Shown here one piece after another: positions 14,155-14,876 of a stretch of 14,876 bases of DNA; positions within the stretch are counted from its first letter, which is position 1, and each line of letters starts with the position of its first letter. Below the pieces are notes generated by a model, which ran no database searches, was not told where the DNA came from, and worked only from the letters and a program-made list of their open reading frames with translations. The stretch spans positions 1 through 14,876 of the forward strand of contig URQL01000023.1 of the NCBI GenBank assembly GCA_900550005.1, in the 5' to 3' direction. This stretch comes from an uncultured Erysipelotrichaceae bacterium (lineage in GTDB: Bacteria > Bacillota_I > Bacilli_A > Erysipelotrichales > Coprobacillaceae). A program made the position numbers and the translations under genes.

Positions 14155-14876
14155 ATTTAACATACCAAATATTTAAATCCAAATTGCCATTATATCCTGA
14201 TAAGGATCCTTTAGAAGTATATTGCCACATATTAAAATATGGCTTGTTAGTATAAGGATTACTTGATGGTTGTCCTGAATTGTATCCATAATTAGATACC
14301 CATAAGTTCCAACGATGATCGAATTCTGATGTAGTATGGTCAAATAAGAAATTTTGTCTTGAATAAACGCCTGCTTGATATCCTGCATTTTCAATTGTTA
14401 AACAAAAAGCATTGCAAATAGCTTGTTTTGTATTACCATCTAAACCTGCTTGATTTGTTGGATCTTCAAAATCAATATATACAGGATATCTAATACTTTT
14501 ACCTCTTAATTGATTAATTACAAAATTAGCTTCTTCAACTGCTTTACTTACATTTGTAGCGCATGAATAATAATAAACTCCCACTGGAATTTGATTATTC
14601 ATTGCTTGATTATAGAATTCATTAAATTTTCTATCTCTATTCATAGTACCAGAAACATATCCTGTATACCCTACACGCAATATTGCAAAATCAATTTGAT
14701 TTTTAATGTCAGCTAAATTTAAATTTGCTTGATATTCGGAAATATCAACAGCTTTTAATAAATCACCGTAGCTTCCTTTATAAAAAGGATAAGTTTCAAC
14801 AAAAGTTGTACCTGCTACAGCACTACTGCTTTTTCCTGTCTTATCATATGCATAAATATGTGTTATGTAATTTCCT
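14153..14876 (-). CDS. GH25 family cell-wall muramidase, N-terminus cut by window edge
   Basis: The frame is open from the right edge, giving 240 visible residues. A GH25 lysozyme domain starts at about residue 42: AVDISEYQ (catalytic-cleft Asp at 44), AILRVGYTGY, VGVYYYSCATNV, PVYIDFED with the Asp135/Glu137 pair that cleaves the MurNAc-GlcNAc bond, AGVYSRQNFL and a C-terminal MWQYTSKG ending in NLDLNIWYVK. The 30 or so residues before it (GNYITHIYAYDKTGKSSS) resemble the end of a GBS Bsp-like repeat, a module found in Gram-positive surface and secreted proteins. The true start, and any signal peptide, therefore lie outside the window. The likely product is a secreted peptidoglycan hydrolase for wall remodelling, though a prophage lysin is possible; no phage genes are nearby. 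It ends in its own terminator before the polysaccharide cluster. Confidence 0.92.
   Translation of the reverse strand, partial: GNYITHIYAYDKTGKSSSAVAGTTFVETYPFYKGSYGDLLKAVDISEYQANLNLADIKNQIDFAILRVGYTGYVSGTMNRDRKFNEFYNQAMNNQIPVGVYYYSCATNVSKAVEEANFVINQLRGKSIRYPVYIDFEDPTNQAGLDGNTKQAICNAFCLTIENAGYQAGVYSRQNFLFDHTTSEFDHRWNLWVSNYGYNSGQPSSNPYTNKPYFNMWQYTSKGSLSGYNGNLDLNIWYVK

Noticed and set aside
14173..14394. Minus-strand open frame of 73 codons
   Set aside because: Alternative-frame shadow within the GH25 domain.

Overview
This window reads as ordinary chromosome of a low-GC Gram-positive bacterium. The DNA is AT-rich, ribosome sites are GGAGG/GAGGTG-like, intrinsic terminators are abundant, and the tRNA carries an encoded CCA. 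The mix of genes and protein flavour would fit a gut Firmicute of the Erysipelotrichia/Coprobacillus type, but that placement is inference from style, not from a marker gene. No transposase, integrase, phage gene, CRISPR array or defence island was found. No stretch over 300 bases lacks a gene.

Layout, left to right. Positions 1-1017 (minus): the N-terminal 234 residues of a PPP-type metallophosphatase running off the left edge, and a small unrecognised protein of about 79 residues whose promoter is bracketed by two matching palindromes. Positions 1232-2590 (minus): a MATE efflux transporter with a well-formed promoter whose -10 box is covered by two overlapping inverted repeats, a MarR-like layout. 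Positions 2810-5699 (minus): a tight four-gene unit, folA, plsC, a PAP2 phosphatase and an AI-2E family transporter, joined by overlaps and by one terminator-like hairpin. Positions 5769-5846 (minus): tRNA-His(GUG) with its own promoter and terminator. Positions 5962-8279 (plus): a Cof-type HAD phosphatase and enolase, each with its own terminator. Positions 8391-9554 (minus): a PatB/MalY-type C-S lyase, convergent with enolase.

Positions 9620-14069 (minus) hold a surface-polysaccharide cluster: a DUF1972 (rhamnosyltransferase-like) glycosyltransferase, galU, a tandem GT2 protein and a small StrF/HQDV-type glycosyltransferase. It probably runs from an extended -10 promoter at about 14100. galU supplies UDP-glucose and the three transferases would build or decorate a glycan. 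Upstream of it, running off the right edge, is the C-terminal part of a GH25 cell-wall muramidase preceded by the end of what looks like a GBS Bsp-like repeat.

I did not find a clearly new biological system. The best leads are regulatory: the paired 16-nt inverted palindromes around the small-gene promoter, the operator pair upstream of the MATE gene, the hairpin in front of the PAP2 gene with no visible ribosome site, the 8-codon mini-ORF linking galU to the tandem GT2 gene, and the structured enolase leader. The dihydrofolate reductase also appears divergent around its active site.
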